DNA of 64,000 bases from Citrobacter sp. RHB25-C09 (GTDB taxonomy: Bacteria; Pseudomonadota; Gammaproteobacteria; Enterobacterales; Enterobacteriaceae), in assembly GCF_013836145.1 (NCBI RefSeq), contig NZ_CP057483.1:372001-436000 (forward strand), read 5' to 3'. Made by a program: the position numbers and the translations under genes. Below the pieces are notes generated by a model that worked only from the letters and a program-made list of their open reading frames with translations, did not search any database and had not been told where the DNA came from. Positions 1 through 7,435 of the stretch are shown piece by piece; the first letter of the stretch is position 1; every line of letters starts with the position of its first letter.

Positions 1-534
1 AGCTGCGCCTTCGGTACGGATTGCCATCCAGATTGCCAGACATACCAGCCAGTTGCACAGTGCGCCTTTAAAGAACAGCACCATCGCAGGCGCGGAGGTT
101 TTTGCCAGCGCGACAGAGTGGACAATGCTGGTATCGACCGGCAGCAGGCTGCCGCCACCCCAACTGTACATCAGCGCCACAAAAACCGAGCCGACCAGGT
201 TACCCAGCCAGGTTTGCGGCAGAATAGCCCACATCTGTCCGTGGCTGATGGTGCCAGCCTTCACGCCGAGCGTCAGGAACATGGTGTGCCCGGTAAACAG
301 CTCAGATCCAGCGATAATGACCAGCGTTAAGGCGATACCAAAGGTCGCGCCCATCACCAGCGGACGCACGGACGGGTCAAGCAGGTTGCCGAGGGTGAAT
401 ATCAGGATAATACCGAGACCGACATAAGCGCCGGCCATGGCCGAACTGACCCAGAAACCCAGCGGGTTATTTGCTGACAGGCGAGCGATGCGCGCAGCAT
501 TAGCCGCACATTTATTAATAGTGTCTGTAAACAT
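1..534 (-). CDS. nirC: Nitrite transporter NirC (partial, C-terminus outside window)
   Basis: Formate/nitrite transporter (FNT) family channel that moves nitrite across the inner membrane for cytoplasmic reduction by NirBD. Translation begins MFTDTINKCAANAARIARLS and continues through several hydrophobic membrane segments typical of FNT proteins. The left window edge cuts the gene after about 178 codons; the full family length is about 268. It is the last recognised gene of the leftward nirB-nirD-nirC set and is separated from nirD by a REP-containing gap. Identity rests on close resemblance to enteric NirC and on synteny. Confidence 0.95.
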   Translation of the reverse strand, partial: MFTDTINKCAANAARIARLSANNPLGFWVSSAMAGAYVGLGIILIFTLGNLLDPSVRPLVMGATFGIALTLVIIAGSELFTGHTMFLTLGVKAGTISHGQMWAILPQTWLGNLVGSVFVALMYSWGGGSLLPVDTSIVHSVALAKTSAPAMVLFFKGALCNWLVCLAIWMAIRTEGAA

Positions 535-583
535 GTGATTACCCATTAAATTAAAAAATTGAAATAACGCGCAGGCTCAAAAC

Positions 584-665
584 GTAGGCCGGATATGGCA
601 TTTATGCCGTCATCCGGCAACCGGCTTTCGCCATCGCCCAGTGACGCTGCGCTTACCGGGCCTAC
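584..665. repeat. REP/BIME element between nirD and nirC
   Basis: Two facing REP units, one starting GTAGGCCGGATATGGC and one ending GCGCTTACCGGGCCTAC, form palindromic stems in the nirD–nirC gap. REP/BIME elements of enterobacteria often affect mRNA 3'-end stability and bind gyrase or IHF. Here it could lower nirC expression relative to nirBD; that effect is inference. Confidence 0.85.
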
Positions 666-712
666 AAAAAAATAAGTGCTCAAAAGGGAGGCATTGCGCC
701 TCCCAAAAATCA

Positions 713-1039
713 TTACCCGTGCAGTTGAACGATGCCGTCCTTTACGCGAGCTTCGTAGTGCGCCACGGAATGGCTTTCATCTTCCATGCACAGGCCGTCG
801 CTCAGGCGGAAGCGCTGCTTTTTCAGCGGACTGGCAACCCACAGGTCGCCCTGATGTTCAGCAATCAGCCCACGGGACAGCACGCTGGATTCAAAGAACG
901 GGTCGATGTTGCTGATCGCAAACACCTGGTCGCTATGATACGGACGGAAGATAGCGACCTGATCCTCACCTAACAGCGCGCAGACGCCGGTTCCAGGCAG
1001 GATGTCATCAATTTTGCAGATGTCTTTCCACTGGCTCAT
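713..1039 (-). CDS. nirD: Nitrite reductase (NADH) small subunit NirD
   Basis: 108-residue small subunit of cytoplasmic NADH-dependent nitrite reductase, which converts nitrite to ammonium. The fold is Rieske-like (NirD family) but the cluster-binding Cys/His ligands of true Rieske proteins are absent, as is normal for this family (MSQWKDICKIDDILPGTGVC at the start). Its start overlaps the nirB stop by 4 nt, indicating translational coupling in the nirBDC operon. Confidence 0.97.
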   Translation of the reverse strand: MSQWKDICKIDDILPGTGVCALLGEDQVAIFRPYHSDQVFAISNIDPFFESSVLSRGLIAEHQGDLWVASPLKKQRFRLSDGLCMEDESHSVAHYEARVKDGIVQLHG

Positions 1040-3579
1040 GCGTTTTCCTCCACCAGAGTGACCGGGATGCGTTCGTACGGCGTAGCCGGGCGATGCTGTT
1101 CGCGTTCAGGTACGACCTGAACGTTTGGATCGCGTTTGTCGCTGTTGATGAAGTGCCTGAAGCGAACCTGCGCAGACGGTGTGTTGACGGTTTCTGTCCA
1201 CTCACAGATCACCGCTTCACGTAGACGCGCCATCTCTTCTTCCAGATGGTCGTTCAGACCCAGCTTGTCGTCGATGATGACGGATCTCAGATACTCAATA
1301 CCCCCTTCCAGGTTATCTAACCAGGGGGCGGTACGGGTCAGTTTGTCTGCCGTGCGGATGTAGAACATCATAAAGCGGTCGAGATACTTGAGCAGCGTTT
1401 CACGGTCGATATCTGCCGCCAGCAAATCTGCATGGCGTGGTTTCATCCCGCCGTTACCGCACACGTACAGATTCCAGCCTTTTTCGGTGGCGATAATCCC
1501 CACATCTTTGCCCTGGGCTTCAGCACACTCGCGGGTACAACCAGAGACGCCGAACTTCATTTTGTGCGGGGTGCGAATACCTTTGTATCGGTTTTCCAGC
1601 TCAACGCCGAAGCCTACGCTGTCACCCACGCCGTAGCGACACCAGGTGCTGCCTACGCAGGTTTTCGCCATACGCAGTGCCTTGGCATACGCATGACCGG
1701 TTTCAAAGCCTGCTTCAATCAGCTGCCGCCAGATCTCCGGTAGATCGTCTTTCTGCGCACCGAACAGACCGATACGCTGGGAACCGGTGATTTTGGTGTA
1801 CAGGTTAAATTCACGGGCGATGCGTCCTACCGCCACCAGCCCTTCCGGGGTGATTTCACCCCCGGCAGAACGTGGAATAACGGAGTAAGTCCCGTCCTTC
1901 TGGATGTTCGCGAGGAAGTTATCGTTGGTATCCTGTAGCAGTGTGTGCTGCGGCTTGAGGATGTATTCATTCCAGCAGGAGGCCAGCAGGGAACCGACGG
2001 TCGGTTTACAGACTTCACAACCGTAGCCTTTACCGTGCTTCGCCAGCAGTTCTTCGAAGGTTTTAATGCCTTCCACGCGGATAAGATGGAACAGTTCCTG
2101 ACGCGAATATGCGAAGTGCTCGCACAGGTTGTTGTTCACCTCGATGCCCTGTTTCGCCAGTTCAGCGTTCAGCACCTGGGTGACCAGCGGAATACAGCCG
2201 CCGCAGCCGGTACCGGCTTTGGTTTCGGCTTTTAGTGCGGCAACGGTGTGGCAGCCTTTGTTGATTGCGGCAACCAGCATACCTTTGGTGACGTCGAAGC
2301 AGGAGCAGATCTGCGCACTGTCCGGCAGCTTATCTACGCCGATAGACGGTTTACCGCTGCCAGCGTGAGCAGGCAGGATCAGGGCGTCCGGGTTTTCCGG
2401 CAGCTCGATGGCGTTCAGCACCAGTTGCTGCAGGTTGCCGAAATCGCTGGTATCCCCGACCAACACCGCCCCGAGCAGCGTTTTGTTATCTTCACTCACG
2501 ATCAGGCGCTTGTAGACTTCTTTGCTTTCGTCGAGGTAAACGTAGCTGCGCGCGCCCGGTGTACGACCATGCGCGTCGCCGATCCCGCCGACGTCAACGC
2601 CCAGCAGCTTCAGCTTGGCGCTCAGATCCGCGCCTTCAAAGGCATTTTCATTTTCAAGGATATGGTCAACGGCGACCTGCGCCATTTTGTAGCCCGGTGC
2701 GACCAGGCCGTAAACACGGTTGTTCCAGCTCGCGCATTCCCCGATGGCGTAGATATCCGGGTCAGAGGTCTGGCAAGCGTCGTTAATCACGATCCCGCCG
2801 CGCGGAGCAACGTCCAGACCGCACTGGGTAGCCAGTTTGTCACGTGGGCGAATGCCGGTAGAGAAGACGATGAAGTCAACTTCCAGTTCGCTGCCGTCGG
2901 CAAAACGCATGGTTTTACGCGCTTCGGTGCCCTGCTGAACGATCTCTTTGGTGTTCTTGCTGGTATGCACGCGCACGCCCATGCTTTCAATTTTGCGACG
3001 CAACTGCTCGCCGCCCATCTGATCCAGCTGTTCTGCCATCAGCATCGGGGCGAATTCAATGACGTGCGTTTCAACACCAAGGTTTTTCAGCGCGCCAGCA
3101 GCTTCCAGCCCTAACAGACCGCCGCCAACAACCGCGCCACGTTTGCTGCGACGCGCGCAGGACTCGATGGCGTTGAGGTCTTCAATGGTGCGGTAAACAA
3201 AGCAGTCCTGGGTTTCAGAACCTTTAATGGGTGGGATCCACGGATAGGAACCGGTCGCCATGATCAGTTTGTCGTAGTAAACCGTACGACCTGCGCTGGA
3301 GTGAATCACCTTTTCCTGACGGTTAATGGTAATAGCGCGTTCGCCGACCAGTACCTTAACGCCATGCTTCTCGTAAAAACCTTCACGCACTAAAGAGAGT
3401 TCTTCAGCGGTATGGTGTGAGAAGTAGGATGACAGGTGAACACGATCGTATGCCTTACGGGGTTCTTCACAAAAGACGGTAATGTCAAAATTGGCAGCGT
3501 CGGATTTATCAAGCAGGTCCTCAATAAAGCGATGGCCGACCATACCATTACCGATAATAGCGAGTCTGACTTTGCTCAT
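1036..3579 (-). CDS. nirB: Nitrite reductase (NADH) large subunit NirB
   Basis: 847-residue cytoplasmic enzyme, the usual length for enteric NirB. In order: an N-terminal FAD/NADH pyridine-nucleotide-disulfide oxidoreductase part with GNGMVG and GGGLLGLEAAG dinucleotide motifs; a central BFD-like [2Fe-2S] segment with ICSCFD and GTGCGGC cysteines; and a C-terminal sulfite/nitrite reductase part whose CVGSTWC and CTREC cysteines hold the [4Fe-4S]-siroheme centre. NADH electrons pass from FAD to siroheme to reduce nitrite by six electrons. It lies directly behind an FNR/NarL-type promoter, so anaerobic, nitrite/nitrate-induced expression is expected. Confidence 0.98.
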   Translation of the reverse strand: MSKVRLAIIGNGMVGHRFIEDLLDKSDAANFDITVFCEEPRKAYDRVHLSSYFSHHTAEELSLVREGFYEKHGVKVLVGERAITINRQEKVIHSSAGRTVYYDKLIMATGSYPWIPPIKGSETQDCFVYRTIEDLNAIESCARRSKRGAVVGGGLLGLEAAGALKNLGVETHVIEFAPMLMAEQLDQMGGEQLRRKIESMGVRVHTSKNTKEIVQQGTEARKTMRFADGSELEVDFIVFSTGIRPRDKLATQCGLDVAPRGGIVINDACQTSDPDIYAIGECASWNNRVYGLVAPGYKMAQVAVDHILENENAFEGADLSAKLKLLGVDVGGIGDAHGRTPGARSYVYLDESKEVYKRLIVSEDNKTLLGAVLVGDTSDFGNLQQLVLNAIELPENPDALILPAHAGSGKPSIGVDKLPDSAQICSCFDVTKGMLVAAINKGCHTVAALKAETKAGTGCGGCIPLVTQVLNAELAKQGIEVNNNLCEHFAYSRQELFHLIRVEGIKTFEELLAKHGKGYGCEVCKPTVGSLLASCWNEYILKPQHTLLQDTNDNFLANIQKDGTYSVIPRSAGGEITPEGLVAVGRIAREFNLYTKITGSQRIGLFGAQKDDLPEIWRQLIEAGFETGHAYAKALRMAKTCVGSTWCRYGVGDSVGFGVELENRYKGIRTPHKMKFGVSGCTRECAEAQGKDVGIIATEKGWNLYVCGNGGMKPRHADLLAADIDRETLLKYLDRFMMFYIRTADKLTRTAPWLDNLEGGIEYLRSVIIDDKLGLNDHLEEEMARLREAVICEWTETVNTPSAQVRFRHFINSDKRDPNVQVVPEREQHRPATPYERIPVTLVEENA

Positions 3580-3602
3580 TTTTGCCTCGATTTCTTTTCT
3601 AT

Positions 3603-3680
3603 TACCGCCTACCTTAACGATTCAGCACCCCCACTTATTGATACAAATCAATTTCCCCTTTATATACTCCTTAAGAGGTA
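3603..3680 (-). promoter_or_regulatory. nirB promoter: FNR site and NarL/NarP 7-2-7 site
   Basis: A perfect FNR dyad TTGAT-N4-ATCAA lies at 3638–3651. A perfect NarL/NarP 7-2-7 palindrome, TACTCCTTAAGAGGTA, lies at 3665–3680. If transcription starts near 3603 on the minus strand, the sites are centred at −41.5 and −69.5, the arrangement established for E. coli nirB. The −10-like hexamer TAAGGT lies at 3611–3616. The start point itself is inferred from that spacing. Confidence 0.9.
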
Positions 3681-3840
3681 TATTACTGATTTGTCAGTAT
3701 TTTATTAAGTCACGGAAATATCAGACTTTTCGCGATTGTATAAATAACATACAAAATGTGGGGTTTTTAGAGAAAAAAAGCTGGCCGGCAGGAGAAGGGG
3801 GGGGGAGGCCCGGAAAGCTTGCGCCACCGGGCAAGGCAAA
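3681..3840. other. nirB–tsgA intergenic remainder with a 9-G run
   Basis: No supported gene. Beyond the nirB control sites it contains a run of nine G at 3797–3805, followed by a short GC-rich hairpin (CCCGGAAAG…CACCGGG) close to the tsgA stop. The hairpin may help end tsgA transcription, but no strong U-tract follows on that strand. Confidence 0.5.
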
Positions 3841-5022
3841 TTACTGTGCCGCTGGCACCTCATGCTGGCGATGACGGGTGACAAAACCAAGGATAAAGCA
3901 CATCACGAAAACGACAGCATACAGACCGTTCGCGGTAAGCAGCGCCGCCTGCGGGCCGCTGTGCGCGACGATAGGGCCGGTCACCACGAAGGTCAGCATG
4001 GTGCCGATGGTGCCGCAGGTCAGCACAAAGTTAACCAGTTTTGGTGAGGCCACTTTGGTCTGCTGGGAACCCAGGGTGATAATGGTGGTATAGATGGCGC
4101 TGGAGAAGAAGCCCAGCGCCAGAATAAACCATGGCATATGATCGGGCGTGCCGGTGATGAACAGGTACATGAGAACGCTTGCCAGACCTGCCAGTACGGT
4201 CAGAATTCGTTGCAAATCAAAGAAACGCAGAATGAAGCTAAACGCCCACATGCCGAACATGTACGACATCCAGAAATTGCTTACCAGCGTTCCGGCATCG
4301 TTCAGACTCATGCCCAGACCCTTTGCGTACTCCGGTACCCAGGAGATAAAGCCCAGTTGACCCAGGATGTAACACAGCGCAGCAACGGACAGGAACAGTA
4401 CGCCGATACCCCATTTTTCTTTTACCACTGGCGCATCGGTTGACTGCGCATGTTTGCCCAGTGCCGGAAATTCACAGCCAAAGGTCAGCAGGAAAATGGC
4501 GAAATAGACCAGTCCAATGCAGGCATAGACCCAGTACCATTCGATGCTGCGCGCCAGCAGGAATGCGGCGATCATCGGGAAGATCATTCCGGCCATGCTG
4601 AAGAAGGAGTCGGTAAACAGCAGGCGCGAGCCGCGCTGGCGTCCCTCATACATCTGCGTCACCAGAAAGGTACCAATCGACATGGTGATCCCACTGACCA
4701 GCCCCAGCACAAACATTGCGGCGGAAAAGAGCGCCAGGCTATGGCTGAACATCAGGCCGGCTACCGCCAGCACCATCAGGATAAAGCCAAAGCGTAGTTG
4801 GGTTTTCAGTGGGACGATTTCCATCAGCCAGGCGTTAAGGAAAATAGAGATCAAAATCCCGGCGTTCAGGAAGGTAAATGTGTTACTCATACTGGAAACG
4901 GGCAACTGAAAGTATTCTGCGATGTTTCCCATCACCATCCCGGTGACGATTACCAGCGCACCGGTAAGTGCGTAGGAGAGAAAGCTGATCCATGTGAGCT
5001 TGATGCGATTGCTGTTAGTCAT
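3841..5022 (-). CDS. tsgA: MFS transporter TsgA
   Basis: 393-residue major facilitator superfamily membrane protein with about 12 hydrophobic segments, almost colinear with E. coli/Salmonella TsgA (start MTNSNRIKLTWISFLSYALT). An upstream in-frame ATG would add seven residues, but the MTNSN start matches the family and is chosen here. The substrate is not established; the Salmonella gene was noted for tellurite/selenite and gold-related phenotypes. It is transcribed leftward, away from ppiA. Confidence 0.93.
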   Translation of the reverse strand: MTNSNRIKLTWISFLSYALTGALVIVTGMVMGNIAEYFQLPVSSMSNTFTFLNAGILISIFLNAWLMEIVPLKTQLRFGFILMVLAVAGLMFSHSLALFSAAMFVLGLVSGITMSIGTFLVTQMYEGRQRGSRLLFTDSFFSMAGMIFPMIAAFLLARSIEWYWVYACIGLVYFAIFLLTFGCEFPALGKHAQSTDAPVVKEKWGIGVLFLSVAALCYILGQLGFISWVPEYAKGLGMSLNDAGTLVSNFWMSYMFGMWAFSFILRFFDLQRILTVLAGLASVLMYLFITGTPDHMPWFILALGFFSSAIYTTIITLGSQQTKVASPKLVNFVLTCGTIGTMLTFVVTGPIVAHSGPQAALLTANGLYAVVFVMCFILGFVTRHRQHEVPAAQ

Positions 5023-5168
5023 GACTGGCCTGTTTTGAAACACATTTGAATGCGTCTGTGTATGAGAATGAAAAGCGCGTTACTGCGCGGAGAGTGGGCA
5101 GATATTAGGCGTTTTAGTGATGTATTTAAATGTTTATTGGTAATTTCTGGTGGTGTTACATTTTTTAG

Positions 5169-5184
5169 TGTGATCTATATCACA
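5169..5184. promoter_or_regulatory. CRP-binding site in the tsgA–ppiA divergent region
   Basis: TGTGATCTATATCACA is an exact TGTGA-N6-TCACA CRP consensus. It lies 131 bp upstream of ppiA and about 150 bp from the tsgA start. The E. coli ppiA promoters are known to be under cAMP-CRP control, so this is the likely operator. It could also serve tsgA. Confidence 0.85.
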
Positions 5185-5314
5185 TGTTAAATCAGGTCTT
5201 AAAAGATACAGATGTTTCTGGCAGGTAAAATTAGGTAAAGGGATGGCCTTGTTCCTGAAGGCTCTTTAGAATCATCTCACTTGCTTTTGTTACTGCATTC
5301 GTAAAGGAAATCTC

Positions 5315-5887
5315 ATGCTCAAATCGACTCTGGCGGCAGTCGCAGCTGTTTTCGCCCTTTCTGCTATCTCTCCCGCAGCGCTGGCAGCTAAAGGGGATCC
5401 GCACATTCTGCTGACCACCTCTGCGGGTAATATTGAACTGGAACTAAATAGCCAAAAAGCGCCCGTTTCGGTGAAAAACTTTGTCGATTACGTGAACAGT
5501 GGGTTCTACAACAACACGACGTTTCACCGTGTGATTCCGGGCTTTATGGTTCAGGGTGGCGGCTTCACCGAGCAGATGCAGCAGAAGAAACCGAATCCGC
5601 CAATTAAAAACGAAGCGGATAACGGTCTGCGCAACACGCGCGGCACCATCGCGATGGCCCGCACAGCGGACAAAGACAGTGCGACCAGCCAGTTCTTTAT
5701 CAACGTGGCTGATAATGCGTTCCTCGATCACGGTCAGCGCGACTTCGGGTACGCCGTATTTGGTAAAGTTGTGAAAGGCATGGACGTTGCCGATAAAATC
5801 TCTCAGGTTCCGACAAAAGACGTTGGACCTTACCAGAATGTTCCTTCAAAACCGGTAGTTATCCTTTCCGCTAAAGTTCTGCCCTAA
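5315..5887 (+). CDS. ppiA: Periplasmic peptidyl-prolyl isomerase A (cyclophilin)
   Basis: 190-residue cyclophilin that catalyses cis/trans isomerisation of X-Pro bonds in periplasmic proteins. The Sec signal peptide is MLKSTLAAVAAVFALSAISP then AALA, with likely cleavage after residue 24. The mature domain has the typical TTFHRVIPGFMVQGG segment with the catalytic Arg, and SQFFINVADN. RBS AAAGGAAA precedes the ATG. Length and sequence match enteric PpiA. Probably CRP-regulated through the upstream site. Confidence 0.97.
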   Translation: MLKSTLAAVAAVFALSAISPAALAAKGDPHILLTTSAGNIELELNSQKAPVSVKNFVDYVNSGFYNNTTFHRVIPGFMVQGGGFTEQMQQKKPNPPIKNEADNGLRNTRGTIAMARTADKDSATSQFFINVADNAFLDHGQRDFGYAVFGKVVKGMDVADKISQVPTKDVGPYQNVPSKPVVILSAKVLP

Positions 5888-5896
5888 CCCTTTCCC

Positions 5897-5924
5897 GCGC
5901 GGGCGCCTCTCGTCCGCGCAGTTT
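5897..5924 (+). terminator. Possible terminator downstream of ppiA
   Basis: GCGCGG (5897–5902) pairs with CCGCGC (5914–5919) across an 11-nt loop, followed by AGTTTT. A GC-rich stem with a short T-run just after the ppiA stop fits a weak intrinsic terminator. Confidence 0.5.
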
Positions 5925-5995
5925 TACCTTCCCTGCATAACCGCGTTTTGCTGCTTATACTTGTGGCAAACACGGATCAATCAGGGAGGCGTAAA

Positions 5996-6163
5996 GTGAA
6001 AAAACTCACCGACAGGCAAAAATCCCTTCTCTGGGAACAGCAGCGAAACGCGAATTTTCAGGCCAGCCGCCTTCTTGAGGGGGTCGATAGCCCGCTAGTA
6101 ACGTTGAGTGCCGAAGAGGCGCTGGCGCGTCTTGATGAACTCCGGAGGCACTATGAGCGATAA
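5996..6163 (+). CDS. yhfG: YhfG, antitoxin-like partner of Fic
   Basis: 55-residue small protein that starts with GTG (VKKLTDRQKSLLWEQQRN). The start is chosen because GGGAGG lies 6 nt upstream and the length equals enteric YhfG; a longer in-frame ATG start has no better support. In the FicTA-type arrangement the small partner supplies an inhibitory helix to the Fic protein. It overlaps fic by 11 nt, so the pair is translationally coupled. Confidence 0.9.
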   Translation: MKKLTDRQKSLLWEQQRNANFQASRLLEGVDSPLVTLSAEEALARLDELRRHYER

Positions 6164-6755
6164 AATTGGCGACGATCGCGATCCGTATTTGTACCCGGGG
6201 TTAAACGTTATGCGTAACCGATTGGGCATTCGCCAGTTGGAGCGCCTGACGCAGGCTGCCTGGGAACTGACGGCACTGCGTGCGGCAACCATTGAACTTG
6301 GCCCACTAAAGCGGGGATTACCCCACCTGTGTGCTATCCACCGTCAACTTTACCAGGACGTCTTTGACTGGGCGGGGCGACTGCGTGAAGTGGATATTTA
6401 TCAGGGAGATACGCCATTCTGCCACTTCGCTTATATCGAAAAAGAGGGCAACGCTCTGATGCAGGATTTGGAAGAAGAGGAGTATCTGGTTGGCTTGCCG
6501 AAGCCTCAGTTTGTCGATCGCCTTGCGCACTACTACTGTGAAATTAATATGCTGCACCCGTTTCGCCTCGGCAGTGGAATGGCGCAGCGGATCTTTTTCG
6601 AACAGTTGGCGCTCCACGCTGGTTATCTCCTGAACTGGCGCGATATCCTCGTAGATGACTGGAACCGGGCGAATCAGGAAGGGGCGATGGGGGATCTGAG
6701 TGCATTACAGGCGATATTTCGTAAAGGGGTAAGCGAAGCCGAGGAAACTGAGTAG
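6153..6755 (+). CDS. fic: Fic-domain protein (AMPylation-type) with variant catalytic motif
   Basis: 200-residue Fic/DOC-family protein. The ATG at 6153 follows GGAGG at 6144–6148 and gives the enteric Fic length. The family motif HxFx(D/E)GNGRxxR appears as HPFRLGSGMAQR at residues 135–146. The nucleophilic-base His and distal Arg are kept, but the acidic metal ligand, the Asn and the first Arg are replaced. From memory, E. coli K-12 Fic has a similar HPFRVGSGLAQR, so this is a lineage feature and not fresh decay. Classical activity would be AMP transfer to a target protein; whether this variant is active cannot be read from sequence. Confidence 0.93.
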   Translation: MSDKIGDDRDPYLYPGLNVMRNRLGIRQLERLTQAAWELTALRAATIELGPLKRGLPHLCAIHRQLYQDVFDWAGRLREVDIYQGDTPFCHFAYIEKEGNALMQDLEEEEYLVGLPKPQFVDRLAHYYCEINMLHPFRLGSGMAQRIFFEQLALHAGYLLNWRDILVDDWNRANQEGAMGDLSALQAIFRKGVSEAEETE

Positions 6756-6786
6756 AATAGCGCGGTTCTTTGGTTCCGGAGCCGCT

Positions 6787-7350
6787 ATGATCCTGCTTAT
6801 CGACAACTACGATTCATTTACCTGGAATCTCTACCAGTACTTTTGCGAACTGGGTGCGGAGGTCGTGGTTAAGCGTAATGACGAGCTGACGCTGGCGCAA
6901 ATCGATGCGCTGAACCCAGCAAAAATCGTAATCTCTCCCGGCCCTTGCACGCCGGACGAGGCTGGTATTTCGCTGGCGGTGATTCGTCACTACGCCGGGC
7001 GAGTGCCCATTCTCGGTGTCTGTCTGGGGCATCAGGCGATGGCGCAGGCATTCGGGGCTACCATTGTTCGTGCCGCGCGTGTTATGCACGGAAAGACATC
7101 ACCGATTACCCACCGCGGACAGGGCGTATTTCAGGGATTAGCCAATCCATTAACCGTCACCCGCTACCATTCGCTGATTATCGACCCCGCGACGCTTCCT
7201 GACGACTTAGTGGTCACCGCCTGGAGCGAAACGCAGGAAATTATGGGAATTCGCCACAAAGAGTGGGATCTGGAAGGCGTGCAATTCCATCCGGAAAGTA
7301 TTCTCAGTGAGCAGGGACATCAACTGCTGGCAAATTTCCTCAATCGCTGA
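6787..7350 (+). CDS. pabA: Aminodeoxychorismate synthase component II (glutamine amidotransferase)
   Basis: 187-residue class I glutamine amidotransferase that supplies ammonia to PabB to make 4-amino-4-deoxychorismate in p-aminobenzoate/folate synthesis. Visible motifs are the nucleophile elbow GVCLGHQAM (catalytic Cys) and QFHPES with the catalytic His and Glu. It lies 31 bp after fic in the same direction. Similarity to TrpG is expected for the family, but synteny with fic and argD supports PabA. Confidence 0.97.
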   Translation: MILLIDNYDSFTWNLYQYFCELGAEVVVKRNDELTLAQIDALNPAKIVISPGPCTPDEAGISLAVIRHYAGRVPILGVCLGHQAMAQAFGATIVRAARVMHGKTSPITHRGQGVFQGLANPLTVTRYHSLIIDPATLPDDLVVTAWSETQEIMGIRHKEWDLEGVQFHPESILSEQGHQLLANFLNR

Positions 7351-7387
7351 TTTATGGTTGCTATTGAGTGATTTTTTATGCATATTT

Positions 7388-7405
7388 TGTGATTATAATT
7401 TCACA
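7388..7405. promoter_or_regulatory. Probable ArgR operator (ARG box) before argD
   Basis: TGTGATTATAATTTCACA is an 18-bp near-palindrome in the short pabA–argD gap, resembling the ARG-box pattern. A weaker imperfect copy may follow at about 7403–7420. argD is ArgR-regulated in E. coli, which supports the call. The N8 spacing excludes a normal CRP site. Confidence 0.6.
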
Positions 7406-7435
7406 TTCATGTATGCGTAACTGGATGATCATAAG

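Noticed and set aside
2248..3114. 288-residue plus-strand frame inside nirB
   Set aside because: Shadow of the well-supported nirB gene; no RBS or known family.
3482..3874. Small plus-strand frame across the nirB start and the nirB–tsgA gap
   Set aside because: It reads through the FNR/NarL sites and the poly-G run, with no homology or RBS.
7388..7405. CRP site before argD
   Set aside because: TGTGA and TCACA are separated by eight, not six, bases; the ArgR-type reading fits the gene better.
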